From: Dolomedes plantarius
Taxonomy: Eukaryota; Arthropoda; Arachnida; Araneae; Dolomedidae
Reading direction: 5' to 3'
Length of the DNA: 64,000 nucleotides
Assembly (NCBI GenBank): GCA_907164885.2
Contig: OU015490.1
Coordinates: 210,393,443-210,457,442 of the forward strand
Shown: positions 11,360-25,932 of the stretch, piece by piece
How positions within the stretch are numbered: position 1 is the first letter of the stretch
Layout of the letters: each line of letters opens with the position of its first letter
The notes under the pieces: model-generated
What the model was told of the DNA's origin: nothing
What the model saw: the letters and a program-made list of their open reading frames with translations, nothing else
Database searches by the model: none
Translations under genes and position numbers: made by a program

Positions 11360-12232
11360 TAAGTCATAATTATTTTGTGTTATATTTATCAGGCGAGAGC
11401 ACTGTGTTGATTTATTATATGTAATTTAAATTTTATGTGTTCTAATAATTTTTTAATGTATGATAACACTTAATATGATTATTTCTGTAAAAGTTTGTAG
11501 TCAGTGTTTAAATTAATGTTAAGTAATATTAAGAGAAATAAAATGGTAACATTAGATATTAAATTTGAGTACGTGTCCTTCAGTTATTCTCAGACATGTG
11601 TCAGAGTGTATTTCTCAAATTAATAATTTAGCAAAAAAAAAATAAAAAGCCACTATACAAAATATTCTAATTATTATATGTTCTAACTTAATTTAATAAT
11701 TTATTTAGATATTTATTTATATTTATATAAGTCCCATTAATAATCATCCATTTGATCTCTTTTAAAAAAAGAAATTCAGCTGTACATCTGCAGACGTAGG
11801 CAGTTACGAAATGAAAGAAATCAGAGGAAAAAATTAGGAAGAAAACATTTCTTTCAGTCTAAAAAACGGTGAATGGGAAATATTGAATTGACTTGCTCCG
11901 TAAAATGAATAAACATAGCCATTTGAGGGCTTCAATAAATGCGGAGTGAAGGTTAATGACTAAAACATACCGCGATCGAATACCTGAAAGAGAAGTTTTT
12001 GGGTTCTATGCCATTTTCCGAAACATCTATTTAGAAACCTATCTATTCAAAAGTTTCTGCTTCATATTTTCAATAAATCCATTACATTATTTTATTTTTT
12101 TACCATTTGAAATGTGAAATGGATATGTCAAAAATTTCTTCTTCGGAATACAGCAGTTTTAACGGTTACTAGAATTAAGTGGTATGACATGATTGATTAA
12201 TTCAGTTTTACATGTTTCGAGTTCAAATACGC
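11360..12232. other. AT-rich DNA, no feature seen
   Basis: If the donor at about 11354 is real this would be intron. Otherwise there is nothing to annotate. Confidence 0.5.
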
Positions 12233-13643
12233 TCTTTCACAAGAAATATGCACCCAGAAGGAATCGATCTACTACCACGAAAATTGGCAGGAATGTAGTC
12301 TGGTAAGACATATGCAAATGATTAAATTTTCGACGACAATGAGACAAGGGTAAGCGCGCTATGCGCATAAGAGTTGCACAGCCGGGAGAGTTTAAAAGCA
12401 TGATTGCCCGTGCCATAGGGTTATTTAAACAAATCTCTCGACTTAGATGGACGGTATTATGACTAGATATGCCTGTGAGACGTAACCGCCGACAGTATGA
12501 ACAATTGTCGGACTTTGAGAGGGGGCATATAGCAGGCCTCATAGAAGCAGGTTGGTCGAACAGACGTATCGACCGCCATCTCGGTCGAAGCTATATGTAG
12601 TTGCTCGGTGTTAGTAACAATGGATCACGGAAGGGATAGTCTAACGTCGCGGAGGATCAGGGCGACCCAGAAACGCAAATGCTCGACAGGATAGCGCAAT
12701 CATAAGAGAGGCCACGTCCGCACCAACAATGTCGCTAGAATCGGTTCGACGTCATTTGCCACCTTCCAGACATTCGGTGGTATCAAGGGAAACCTTTCGG
12801 AGACGACTGGCAGACGCAGGTATAAGGAGCCGACGTCCATTAAGACTCCTACCACTGACCCCACATCATAGGCAGTGTCGATTGGATTTTCGCCGATCTC
12901 GGGCAAGCTGGAGTGTGAGCGACTGCAGGCGTGTGATCTTCAGCGATTAATCACGATTCAGTCGCAATGCTGATGACCAGTACATACGCGTGTGGAGGCG
13001 GCCAGGCCACCGATCCGATCCGACATTTGTTGTCGAGAGGCATACAGCGATTACACAAAGTGTGGCAATGTGGGGAGCGATTTTTTGGGACACACAGTCA
13101 CCTCTAGTCGTCCTTCAACGCACTTTGACGTCAAGGAGTTACGTGGACGAGCTTTTAATGCCAGTTGTCCTGCGTATGCTATCAAGTTGCCCAGGTGCCA
13201 TTTATCAGCAAGACAACGCTCGTCCACATACTGCGCGACTCTCCCAACAATGTCTTCAAGGATATGACGTACTCTTATGGCCTGCCAGGTCACAAAACCT
13301 CTCACCAATAGAGCACGTCTGGAACGTGCTCGGAAGGCTATTGCAGCCGTCCAGGGATACTGGTGAATAAACTGCCCAGATGCAAAGATTATTGCATGAT
13401 CTTCAACAGGAGGTCATAGGTGACCTGATTGATTCGGTGCCACGCCGTGTTTCGGCTTGTATAGCTGCCAGAAGTGGATTTACTACTTACTGATTTGTAA
13501 CATTTTTTATGTCATATCTTCTTAGTAAAACGGTACGTTCTTCTGAATTTTTAATCATTTGCCTGTCTCCTCATACACTACATACATGTTAAGTTTCGTT
13601 ATAGTAGCTCGTTTCCTTCTGGTGCATATTTTTTTTGACAGTG
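12233..13643 (+). mobile_element. Tc1-like transposon
   Basis: Left and right ends form imperfect inverted repeats sharing AATATGCACC and AGAAGGAA, then CTACTA, and an inner GCAAATGATTAAA block. The right end (CAGTG) is followed by TA. The left terminal bases have drifted, so that limit is approximate. It encloses a plus-strand Tc1-type transposase pseudogene and has the usual size of about 1.4 kb. Confidence 0.75.
12469..13493 (+). pseudogene. Tc1-like transposase, decayed
   Basis: The start codon at 12469 gives MPVRRNRRQYEQLSDFERGH and continues into IAGLIEAGWSNRRIDRHLGRS, a typical Tc1 N-terminal homeodomain-like DNA-binding helix set, before a stop. The C-terminal half is open from 12990 to 13370 and contains RVWRRPGHRSDP, MWGAIF, then YQQDNARPHTAR with the second catalytic Asp, and SPIEHVWNVLGR with the catalytic Glu. 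The end (VPRRVSACIAARSGFTTY) closes at 13493. The first Asp region, about 12930-12955, reads VIFSD. Several frameshifts and stops lie between. It would catalyse TA-targeted transposition if intact. Confidence 0.85.
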
Positions 13644-13959
13644 TATATTGGGAATCAGATAATAAAAATTATCAACATGGTACCCTGACAAAATAATATA
13701 TTTTGATTCATCTATTTCTATATGAGGCTTTTTAAACAGTCTATGTGTGATTAAAAAACTTATTTTTCTCAGATATAATATTACCTGTCCATTTCTAATA
13801 TTACTAATGCCTATTACATTATCCGTAATTTTTATATCAACATTCAGTCGCGCTCCGTGGTAAACATTACACTTAGAAGTAGCCAGATTGCAATATTTAA
13901 ACTTCTACTTTATAACCATAAGGAGTTGCGATTGATAAAATTAGTATAATAAATGAATT

Positions 13960-14304
<345 letters not shown>

Positions 14305-14651
14305 ACAGTATGCCCACTAAAGTCCCTTCCCACCCTCTTAAATTCGGAACGGCTGCTGCTTATTCATAAAACTAGTGTCTAGGTATAGTACAGTAGCCAT
14401 GCGCTACTGAACGAAACCCCCTATCATGCCACCTGGTGGAAAACTGCGGAGTTATCATTCCTATCTCGAAAACGGAACGAGATAGGGAAAGAAAGTGATT
14501 TACAAAGTTATAGAGCATCATCAATGTAGTAAGAAAAGACACCTTGTGGACAATAATAAGAAGAATAGAATGGTTTAAAGGCGCATTTGTTTTTTCGGGA
14601 TTTCCGACACTGTGACGTGACAAAACGATCTGAGAAAGAAAAAACATCTAG

Positions 14652-15421
14652 TTATAACAATATACCTTTAATTGAGATATTCAAACTTCTCACCATCAGC
14701 TGCAATGCCCATTTGGATCCTCGTTTGAATGTCACTTTGCACACGTTGGAGCATGGAGCGTGACACGTTGGCACAATACCGCACCTTAAACGACGCACCG
14801 TAATGCGTCGTTTAAGGTCTTCAATGTTTGTGGAGGTGTGGCATACACCTGCTGATTCAGGTATCCCCACAGGTAAAAGTCCAGTGGAGTCAGATAAGGC
14901 GAACGTGGAGGCTACTCTTCTAAAACGCCATACCCAATTATTTGGTTCCTAAGTCAGCCTGTTATTGTAAATTGCACACCAAACGTTAATAGCATACCGC
15001 ATTTAATGTCGAACGTCGGTAAAACATCGCTCGGCATCGCCGTCCACTAAAACCTGTTGAGGCTTTGGTCGGTATGGATGAGCGTCTAATTCGCTTAGGA
15101 TTTTCTAAACCTGACTTTTGGAAAAGCCACAGTGTTGAATGATCTCTCTTGTGCTGCATTTAGGATATGCGAGGGCGTATGCTAATACCTCATCCGATTG
15201 AACTTGCCGTCTTACCTAGCTGGTCTGCCAGATCGAGGTCGACTAGTAACGCAGCCTGTCTCCCTTAAACATTTTACAACAGTTAGGATGGTTTGATGAG
15301 AAGGTTGCGGGCCTGCATTGAAACTTTTTCGGTACAACCATGCTGCTGATCGTGCCTTGTGTCCACATTCACCGTACAGTAAAACCATCTCACAATACTC
15401 AGCTTTGGAATACTCAGCCAT
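14652..15421 (-). pseudogene. DUF4817-type mariner transposase, catalytic core deleted
   Basis: The methionine at 15421 begins MAEYSKAEYCEMVLLYGECG, followed by a helix-turn-helix ending RLRETGCVTSRP-like at about 15215 (seen as CLRETGCVTSRPRSGRPAR). A shifted frame gives VLAYALAYPKCSTREI and INVWCAIYNNRLT. The sequence then jumps to the C-terminal region (TNIEDLKRRI at about 14825), so most of the DDE catalytic domain is missing. A perfect palindrome at 14783-14818 sits at this junction. Stops and frameshifts are also present. The protein would have mobilised elements at TA sites. Confidence 0.7.
14783..14818. repeat. 15-base palindrome at transposase deletion junction
   Basis: Perfect arms ACCTTAAACGACGCA and TGCGTCGTTTAAGGT around CCGTAA. 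The second arm is the normal coding sequence for the LKRRI motif; the first looks like an inverted copy of it. Confidence 0.85.
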
Positions 15422-16061
15422 GATCAAGAGCATCAACAAACTACAACCACAAGAAGATGTCTCTTTTATAGCTGCCTCAAGTGAACAGGCCTGACATTTC
15501 TTACGTATTTGCATACTGCAAAAATTTCGAACACCAAGCACAAGTTGCGTTGAGTTGATGCGACACTATTTTACACGATCTACATATTGTCTACTCTATT
15601 TATAAAGACAATAAGTACAAGGATGTAACCCTCGGGGTTTGAACCACGGTCCTTTTGATTGGGGATCACAAGTGATATACCACTGTGCACATTGCAGTGT
15701 CGTGTTTTGCCAGAAAGATAATCAATTATCCTTCCGTTCAAGTTTCTTGACGTCACAGTGTAGGAAATCAGGAAAAAACAAATGCGCGTTTTAACCGTTC
15801 TATTATTCGCATTAATGTCCACAAGGTATTTTTTCTTACTAAATCGATGATGCTCTACAACTTTGTAAATAACTTTTTTACCCTATCTCGTTCCGTTTTC
15901 GAGATAGGAATGCTAACTCCGCAGTTCTCTGCCAGGTGGCGCGATAGGTGTTTTCATTCATTACCGCATGGCTACTTTACTATACCTAGACACCACTTTT
16001 ATGTGATATAGCAGCAGCCGTTCCGAATTTAAGAGGGTGGGAAGGGACTTTAGTGGGCATA

Positions 16062-16193
<132 letters not shown>

Positions 16194-16707
16194 TGTGGCG
16201 TCACTGTAAGTAGGTAAGGCGATTCTCTCTGAGGCGTTGCTAAAAATTACTGCTATGAGATCCATAACATAGAAAGACAGAGTTCTAATTAAAAGCGAAG
16301 GCCAATTTTTTAAAAACAAATGCTCAATAATTTATTAGCAAAAAAATTAAACCTTAGACACTTTCAACATATTCATTTAATTTGCGTTCAGATTTACAGT
16401 GCGAACTCGAGGACCCACTCCGGGCCCAAGAAAACAGGAGCCTCACAAAATCACAACCGCTCGGGTCGATGTTATACGCCGCTCTCTCGAAAATCAACAC
16501 CAAGCCTCTCCTATCGGCTGGCAATTCGGGATCCGACTTCTTGGAATGTGTGGATTTTTAGTCGAGGGAACAAGTAATCGTTTTTTAATCATCCACGTGT
16601 TCAAAATCGCTGGGAACCGGCAAAACTGCCCCGATAACACGCAGCTGTGTTTCTCGCACTTCTGTGAGGTTTTGTGAAAAATAACCTCATCTTTCCAGTA
16701 CGCTACA
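16194..16707 (-). repeat. 3' LTR of gag-only element
   Basis: A 514-base LTR beginning TGTGGCGTCACTG and ending CGCTACA on the plus strand. It matches 19703-20632 apart from the MITE inserted in the latter. A 129-codon minus-strand frame overlaps it but has no recognisable domain. Confidence 0.85.
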
Positions 16708-17356
16708 GCTCCTCCACGCTCCAGGAAACTTTTTCCTCGCAGAGGAAAAAGTTGGTCCGTCGAACACACGTGAACACAAGTGGCACAGTTTGTGCACCGC
16801 ATACAGAAGAGATGATGCAAGATCGCATAAACAGCACCACTCTTAACACCCAAGTTGCAAACAAAATTAAACAAAGCACACAACCAAAATTTTGAAAATT
16901 AATAACCTATTTCATTCGCTTTCAGTGCATTTATTTTGTACGGGATGTCATTCTAAAAAAAATACTTAAATTAAACAATTCAATATTCATTCACTGATAA
17001 GAAACAAAAATAATACTAACAAACACTTAAATACACATATCAAAATACAACAATTATATACCTTTCTATTGCATGAAAAAAAATCAATTTAATAACACAT
17101 ACAAGCAATATAAGGTAAATCAACCTCATGTGTATTTAATCTGGATTTTCAACATGGGCTATCCATTTGTTCATAGTTTAAAAATGCAAAAACATGATGC
17201 CCATATGGACCATAGGTGGATGCATAGTGCAACTCATTCCAGGCTTACAATCCGAAACTAAATACAAGTCAATCAAATTCTCTCCCGACCGATCTACCTC
17301 CGAAATCCACTCTTTGCACTTTCTCATCATCTGTCCTGACACAAGATGTTTACTAC

Positions 17357-18285
17357 CTAACCCGAAAGAAAAACCGGAACTCTCAGGAATGGGCCATTTG
17401 GCCCTTTCAGATAACCCTGATATCTTAACCGAATTCCAGCTTCTGAACCGACCATAGAATTCGCTATCTCTTCATCTATCTCTATCTCATCTCCCACATT
17501 CCTTTCCAAACTTAATATCCTTTTACTCTCATGTTCTTCACCTTCTCTCATATCCATTTCCCCTTTTTCAATTCCGAAATTTTCTAATTCTCCCGGGATC
17601 ACTAACAATTCTCCGAAGTATTCGTTTTTCTCTTTCAATCGTGAGTCGGTTTTATCTGGTTCATCGGCCTCCTGCCTTAACAGTAAATTTTCCTTCCTTT
17701 CCCCGCAACTCTGCTGGCCTTTCTCAGATACCCCCCGAAAATTTTCAGAACACAGCAAGGTTACTCCCTGATTTTCCTCTGTCGTAATTTTTCCTGACTC
17801 AACTAGACTTTCCCCTTTCGCCTCCACACAAATTCGACGAGCAACGTCCGCTCTCCGACTGTTTTCACAGCAAAAATCTACCTCTTTCTTCTCTTCTTCA
17901 ATATGCTCAGAATCATAATTCACTGTTTACATTACAGTATTCTGGGGATATTCTAGGGTCACCAAACGGGCCTGATACATAATCTGCAATTGTTGTAATT
18001 CGAGAGCTCTATCTTTTTCCTGTTTCTGCATAGCCAAAATCATATCTCTTTCCTCTTTCTCCCGTTTTTCCTCTTCTTCCCGTAACCTATCTTGCATAAT
18101 GGTCTCAAGAAGACCCCTAACAAATTTCTCCTCTTAATTTGGACTACTCTCGATTAATTTCTTTAGCTGGATTATTAAAGCATCTGGGGCGGGCTGTTGA
18201 CCCAACCTCATCGCCAAAATTTTCAAATCTGCTTTTCTCCCCCTGCTTAGGTAAGCTATTTTTACACACTGAATCAATCACAAAT
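17357..18285 (-). pseudogene. Ty3/Gypsy gag-like N-terminal protein
   Basis: Read on the minus strand, one frame runs through a SAP-like segment (AYLSRGRKADLKILAMRLG), a charged coiled-coil rich in Glu/Lys/Arg (for example REEEEKREKEERDMILAMQ), and then a long acidic tract that stays open for 188 codons (17923-17357). This resembles the N-terminal part of gag proteins I know from spider Gypsy elements. Two in-frame stops interrupt it, near 18135 and 17925. No capsid major-homology region and no CCHC zinc knuckle is present. The packaging part of gag therefore seems to be missing too. Confidence 0.6.
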
Positions 18286-19668
18286 TTATAAAAACAAATC
18301 AGGAAAATAAAAAAAACTCAAAATAACTAAAACACCTTCAATTAAATTTATTCGTGAAACCATGTATTTTACAATGGGATCATACACATAAACAAACAAA
18401 ACACCGAAAATTTCCTATGTAACACTTTAGCTTAACTTTTCCAAATTCCAATAATAACTTTTTCAAAATCGAAACATTACTTTAACCTTTTTAACATTCA
18501 ACAACACACACAAAAATACTTCTACATAGCAAGTCGTTAATTTATCGTTTATGCCGCTACTCTAATTGAGATATATAGCTTGTATATTTTCCACAAAGGC
18601 ACTAGTTTAGTGAACCTTTTTTTTTAAAAAAAACTCAATTAATAACCAAGTAGCAAACGTTAATAAACACTTATACCGCTACAAACATTAACCGGAATAT
18701 ACAGTTTGTATATCCAACACACAAAGGAACTAGTTTAGTTAACCTTTGAAAACAATTAGAACCTTCTAATTAGCAACGTTAGTTAACGTACAAAACTCTC
18801 AATAGATGCTTTAACAAAATTATCGAGAGAAACAAAAAAAAATACCACTGTATTTATTTTTTTAAAACAAACAGTTTGCGACAGGTAGCCTACCCAAAAA
18901 TATCTAAAAACCCAAATAATAACTGTTATTATTTGAGAATTACAGTTAAAAAATTATCGAGAAAAAAATACCATTGTATCTATTTTTTTTTTTTTTTTTT
19001 AAGCAGTACAGCCAGGGTAGTTTTTCCCCTCCACAAGAATTACAACCACTTCTTGCATCATAGCTAGATTAGCCATTCACACGTTACATATAAAACTACG
19101 GTTGCAAAATACACTACTTTTCCCCACAAAACAATTGCACTGATATGTATTTGTCCAGCAATTCATCACAACTTAAAACTTAAAAATATTTCCGAAAAAT
19201 ACCTATCCAAAAAAAAATGCAACTTTGAGTATCTAAAAGCAGTACTTACAGCTTTTTGCAGGCAGCAGCGCAAGGGTCATCTCACAACACAGCTCACACT
19301 GTTGACACTTTCACTTCCAGAAAATCTTGACCGCAACACGAATCCACATAAAAACGAAACTGCATCTGACGGCGAAACACTCTCAATTTCCGTGCACAGT
19401 CGAAAACACGGGGGTAAAAAAACCCCTGAAAACACCCCTTTTCGAGAAGGAATTCATTCTTGAACGCACCATTTACAACGAAGGAGCATCGGGGTACTAT
19501 CATGATTCCCCTAATGAGAAGATGGATCGATGACCTCAGGCTGAAACTTCCACGGAGAAACGCAGTCACTCCCCCGCTATGGTGGCGTAATTAAAATCTG
19601 CACATTTTATGGGTCCGAGAAAATAATCCGCAATTTGGCATACTGAACTCTGCTTTCAAAACGGATAA

Positions 19669-19686
19669 CGAATCCCACCGCTGCCA
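19669..19686 (-). promoter_or_regulatory. tRNA primer binding site
   Basis: The minus strand reads TGGCAGCGGTGGGATTCG, complementary to a tRNA 3' end including CCA and a T-arm with GATTCG. This is the form expected for a Ser- or Leu-type tRNA. It lies 16 bases inside the 5' LTR, which fixes the element's minus-strand orientation. Confidence 0.75.
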
Positions 19687-19702
19687 CCGACTTAGGGTAA
19701 AC

Positions 19703-21215
<1,513 letters not shown>

Positions 21216-21798
21216 CAATTTTAGACAATGGCGTTCAAACTAATATAACTTAATAAAATTTGGAAAAAAAGGAAGATAAAAAAAGAAAAATTAAGTTTGT
21301 CCCATGGCCAGTTTTTGGAAGCCTTCTGTTGATAGAAATATATTAATTGTTTGAGGATCATAAAATGCGAAGAAGTTTAAGAGTTCTACAGAGTTTTTTC
21401 CCCTAAGTTTTCGAAACAGAGTTAACATACGATATGTATTTGAATTACTTACTCCGTGAAATCATATAAGATAAATCTTTTAGAGTTTTGGGTTTTTTTG
21501 AGCAGTAGGAGGAAAAACTCTTTAAACAGAGAAACATAACGACACATAACTTTCATTCCGAACAATTAGTCCATTATTTATATTAAGGCATAAGAAAATT
21601 AAGGAAATTATTTTTAAAGAATGATTGCCCGAGTAGATATACAGATCTAAAATTTTTCATGCTTTCCATCAAAAGAATACTGTGTATATCATTTCAGTAG
21701 AAACGCGCTAAGAGCATTCTGTCTGCCCAGATGAACATGAAGAGCGGGGGGTACAGTCCAGTATTTTTTTGATGGAATGCATGAACAATTTTATATAT

Positions 21799-21830
<32 letters not shown>

Positions 21831-23772
21831 ATGTATTAAAACGATGGACAATTTATTACTACATATAAATACGGTGATAAACATTAATTTACTGTATATA
21901 TTCGTCATACAAAGCATTGAAACTAATGCAATGTTCGTCCATAATCAGAAATGCTGGAAATATTATTCTTCTAGAAGACATCCTATTTTTATTTGTGTTA
22001 GAGACACGCCAAGAAACTACCTTCCTTTGTGCGTGTATGTGTATTCAGTACCACAATGGTGGAGAAAATCTTGGTCACGTTTTTTTGCTAAATGCAATAT
22101 CTAGGAGTGAAAAGGGAATTTCAAAAGGAGCGGCTAAGTCAATCTTCTATTGAGACAGAAGACATGCAGGAAAAGTTGAAACGAAGATTCTTTTTGCCAA
22201 GAAAGGAGGCCAAAGTATTTGTCAACAGACTAATGTAAGAAATTTTCTTAGTCTATAAATACCCTGCAGACTCAGACTATGACTAGGAATGAAAAATTTA
22301 TTCATAAACAAAACTAAGATTTTGATGCTTTCATTTTCCAAATAATATAAAGAAAAATTCAATTTTCACTATGAGGCGGAAATCTTAGTTCAATTTTCAT
22401 TGTTAGTAAATGGGAATTACGATTTCTTCAAATATCAATCAAAAATAGATCATTTTCTTTAGCCAAATTAATACATTAACACGTTGAAAGTTATAGGCTA
22501 CAAAATGAATATTACAGAGGTATTATTATTTAATCGGCCACTTGAAAGAGAGTGTTTAGTTAAGAATTATTCTTTATTCATGCACGATAATATATCATTT
22601 TCTAAATTCTAATAACAGAAAAAGTTAATGACAGAGAGCGATATAGCACCGCTTCTATAATATGAATAAAAGTTTCTTTACCTTTATTCATCTTATAGAA
22701 TCAGTATTGGTAATATATAAAAGAATGAAATTGTGAAGATGTGTGACGTCACTGAGGGAAAATACTGTGTCACTTAGTCGCTTTCTGCTTGGGTTCACGT
22801 TGAAAGATGTACCCTAATAAGTGACATGTGCAATAATGACTCCTAAGAGAGACTAAGCACTGACTTCTACGTCCTTCTTAATGATCAATTGGAATAAATT
22901 TATTAACCAGTAGGTACATATATTTGTAAGGCTATAAATTTAAAGCATTATAACGTTTTCAGAATCGACTTCAACTGTCTCGAATGTTTTTGTTATCCTT
23001 TTTATAAATAACATCTTGATGTGTTGAATTGATCCTTTGTTTATCGCTGCTTATCCTCAAAACTCGGTGGTTTTAATTTAATAATTAAAAAAGTTTAAAG
23101 TTTTGAAAGTTGAGGATAGTATCAGTGCACGCGTCTCGGCCGTCCGCGTATATCGGTACCAGTCGCGATATCCTGCTATGCTCGGTTCGCGAGATTAGCC
23201 CGTCCCCTTGTCTGCTGACTAACATTCGTTTACCTTCAGCTGTTAATAGTAAGATTCCTTGTACCCGTAATTATCTGCATTCCTTAGTGTCAGATATATA
23301 CCAAGACTTCTACTGATCATTCTGCACAAAGAAAACTCTAAAAACATCTTATAATGTGTGGTGCATTATTACTGAGATTGTAATAAAGTATGTACAATAC
23401 GAAATCCACAAAGTCCATCTCAATTTCCAACACTGAAATAAGTTTGAATGAACAAGGCGTAAGATATTTTAAGGTTGATAAGTTATGGGAACAAATATCG
23501 TTAAAATACAAGGTGCGAAAATTAATAATCGAGCTGACGCTACTTTGAACGCGTTCAAGCAGGACCGACCATGACGATGCGTATTAGTACAAGTAAGAAC
23601 AAGTCATAACTAGTTTGAACCATTTAAAAAAGTTAAATTGCACATGCCTCACGTGCCGCGTGCTTTACACGAATTCAGTCATTAAGTAACGTTCAAATGT
23701 GTAACATGGAGTAAAGGGCAAACATTAAATTCGGTTTTAAAATTAGAAACCTACTACTAAAACTTGCAACTG
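21216..23772. other. Mostly featureless AT-rich DNA
   Basis: A short TA/TG microsatellite lies at 21793-21830. A small CpG-rich patch at 23125-23220 with a 68-codon frame (23110-23316) and an AATAAA at about 23382 could be an exon end, but no homology was recognised. A perfect TGACGTCA motif occurs near 22745. Nothing else is supported. Confidence 0.45.
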
Positions 23773-24578
23773 CAGGGTGGTCATAAAAAAACTTTGCCCA
23801 TCTGTGAACCTCTAGCGGCTGTCCCGTTCAACCGATCAAGATGAGATTTCAGATGTAGCTATTCAGAGGTATGAGAAGAAGTTATTGAATTAGTAAAGAG
23901 TATGAAGAGTAACACACCGCGGGATCCTTTGAACGGCAACAAAGTGGCTCTCACGGTTATGGTTATAGATACAGAAACTCGAAATGTTCGAATGGCAACA
24001 CCCAATTTTTCCCGTCACAAAATGCTCAGTGCATACGAAAAACCTAAAGAGCGTTGTAACGGTATGTGCATCACAAAAAACGGACGCGTTATGCACGCAC
24101 AAATAACAGCTCTGCGAACGGCCAACAAAAACACGATCGGGGCGCAAGGATGAAATTTACATATGAGAGATGCAAGACACCAATCATTAATGACAACACA
24201 GATAGGACAAAAGAAAACTTTTATTTGCCTCGCACATTTTCCACATTAGTGCCATCATCGTGTTTTTGCTGGCAGTTCGCAAAGTTGTTTTTTATGCTTG
24301 CATAACGCGTCCGTTTTTTTGTGATACATGTACCGTTCCAAAGCTCTTGGGGGGTTTTCGCATCCACTGAACATTTTGCGACGGGAAAAACAGAACATTG
24401 ACTTTCGAAAATTTAAAATTTCTGTACCTATAACCGTAACCGTGAACGCCTTTTTTTGCCGTTCTCAAAGTAAAGAGCTCATACCTCTGAATAACTATAT
24501 CTGAAATCTTATCTCGATCGGTTGAACTGAACCGCCGCTAGAGGTCCACATATCGGCAAATTTTTGATGACCATCCTG
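23773..24578. mobile_element. Fold-back element, arms ~370 and ~325 bases
   Basis: The left arm (23773-24145) and right arm (24253-24578) are inverted copies of each other, with a loop of only about 107 bases. From the outside in, both arms read CAGG(G/A)TGGTCAT, then CCTCTAGCGGC, CAGATGTAG/CAGATATAG, ATTCAGAGGTATGAG, and ATCACAAAAAACGGACGCGT. Divergence between the arms is moderate. There is no coding capacity and the target duplication is unclear. Transcription through it would give a long double-stranded RNA. Confidence 0.85.
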
Positions 24579-24984
24579 TAGATAAAGCAAGTACATGATG
24601 ATGCGTTATCTCATGCATGTGTTATCAAATGGTTCGCTACTGTAGAGAAATATTATGTTAAGACATGGTGCTACAAGCCCATCGTTTTTGATTTTATTCT
24701 CAGAAATGTTAGGAATTTAGAATTCGCTTTTTTCTTGTTGTTGCTAGAGTGTTGAATCAGTTTTAAAATGTAGTTTTCTTTGAAGGGGATTAAGATCCCA
24801 TAATCTGTCTATTCTTTTGAATTTAGTCAATTTTAGAGGTTTTTCAGCCTATTATCATCTTCTTGTAAATATGTAAATATTAAATTCATCAAAAAACATG
24901 CAAAAATGATTTAAACTTTGCATCACTTTCGTTTTGCAGTTTTTCTCACTCCTTAGTTTAGTTTCTAGTAGAACATAGTAGTTA

Positions 24985-25570
24985 AATTTCTTCACTACAT
25001 TTCGTGATTGCCGGGAGGAGTAGAAAGACGATGAGCACACGGGACGTCCAAGAACTGTTCGAACACCAGAAACGACCGAAAAGGTGAGATAACTTTTGTT
25101 AAGTGATCGACGAATGAGCCTGAAAAGGATGGAGGAAGTATTGTACATTAACAAGAACCATTTCGACTAGGTTTTGCAGCTTCTGACTAAGGGAATCCAT
25201 CGAATACGGCTACAATTTCATAAATAAGGGAGTTGGTTCTTACTGCATGATAATGCCTGGCTGCACACAGCATATCTTGTCAAATAATGCTTAGACAGTA
25301 AAGGAATTTTAGAGCTTTATCACCCTCCCTATTCCTCAGATTTGTCTCCATCAGACTATTTCCTTTTCCCAGAGGTGAATCAAGTCTGAAAAATACAAAG
25401 ATTTGAGAAGATAAAGGACGGGAAAGGAACGTTACAACCAAACTTGGAAGGGTTAAGAAAGAGGATTTAAAAGCATGTTTCCAAAACTTGTATAAATGCT
25501 GCTGTAAGTGTGTGGCCTCAAAAGGTTACTACCTTGAAAATTATTAAACAGTATTGCCAGAAATGTGTCT
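24985..25570 (+). pseudogene. Mariner transposase relic, core deleted
   Basis: Plus-strand fragments in several frames spell a helix-turn-helix linker (CREE.KDDEHTGRPRTVRTPE, then SDRRMSLKRMEEVLYINKNH) at about 25010-25165, then HDNAWLHTAYLVK at about 25237 with the second catalytic Asp, and ELYHPPYSSDLSPSDYFLFP at about 25310 with the third. The C-terminal tail resembling CINAAVSVWPQKVTT lies near 25495. The first Asp region between SDRR and HDNA is missing, an internal deletion of several hundred bases compared with a full-length mariner. Stops and frameshifts are frequent. No terminal repeats were found. Confidence 0.75.
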
Positions 25571-25864
25571 TATAGATCTTAAATTGCTCCAATCTCCATT
25601 ATTAATTGTCGCACCTTGTGTGACTTTTAAGACAGTAGATCACCAAATTTAGAGACAAGTTACACGTTGTTAATCATTCATTTCCATTCAAAATTTTTGT
25701 ATGGATAAAAATAGCTAAGATGGAAATATATTTATTTCCTAACATTCAGCAATTCACTGGTATTCAAAATAAACTTTAAAAAATTTAACGATAGTATTTA
25801 ACCACTAGTTTCAGCGAATTTATGTAAACAGATATACAAAATAATATCTGAATATATAAAATAA

Positions 25865-25932
25865 TCCTTATTTCAAATATATTTTATAAAAAAAACAAAA
25901 TCATGCTTTATAAAATATATTTGAAATAAGGA
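25865..25932. repeat. Perfect 26-base hairpin
   Basis: Arms TCCTTATTTCAAATATATTT-plus-6 (25865-25890) and its exact complement (25907-25932) around a 16-base loop, in otherwise featureless AT-rich DNA. Confidence 0.85.

Noticed and set aside
16494..16883. 129-codon minus-strand frame at the LTR edge
   Set aside because: It lies half in the LTR, is Cys-rich by chance composition and shows no recognisable domain.
24855..25154. 99-codon minus-strand frame
   Set aside because: It is antisense to the mariner relic, where plus-strand motifs are clear.
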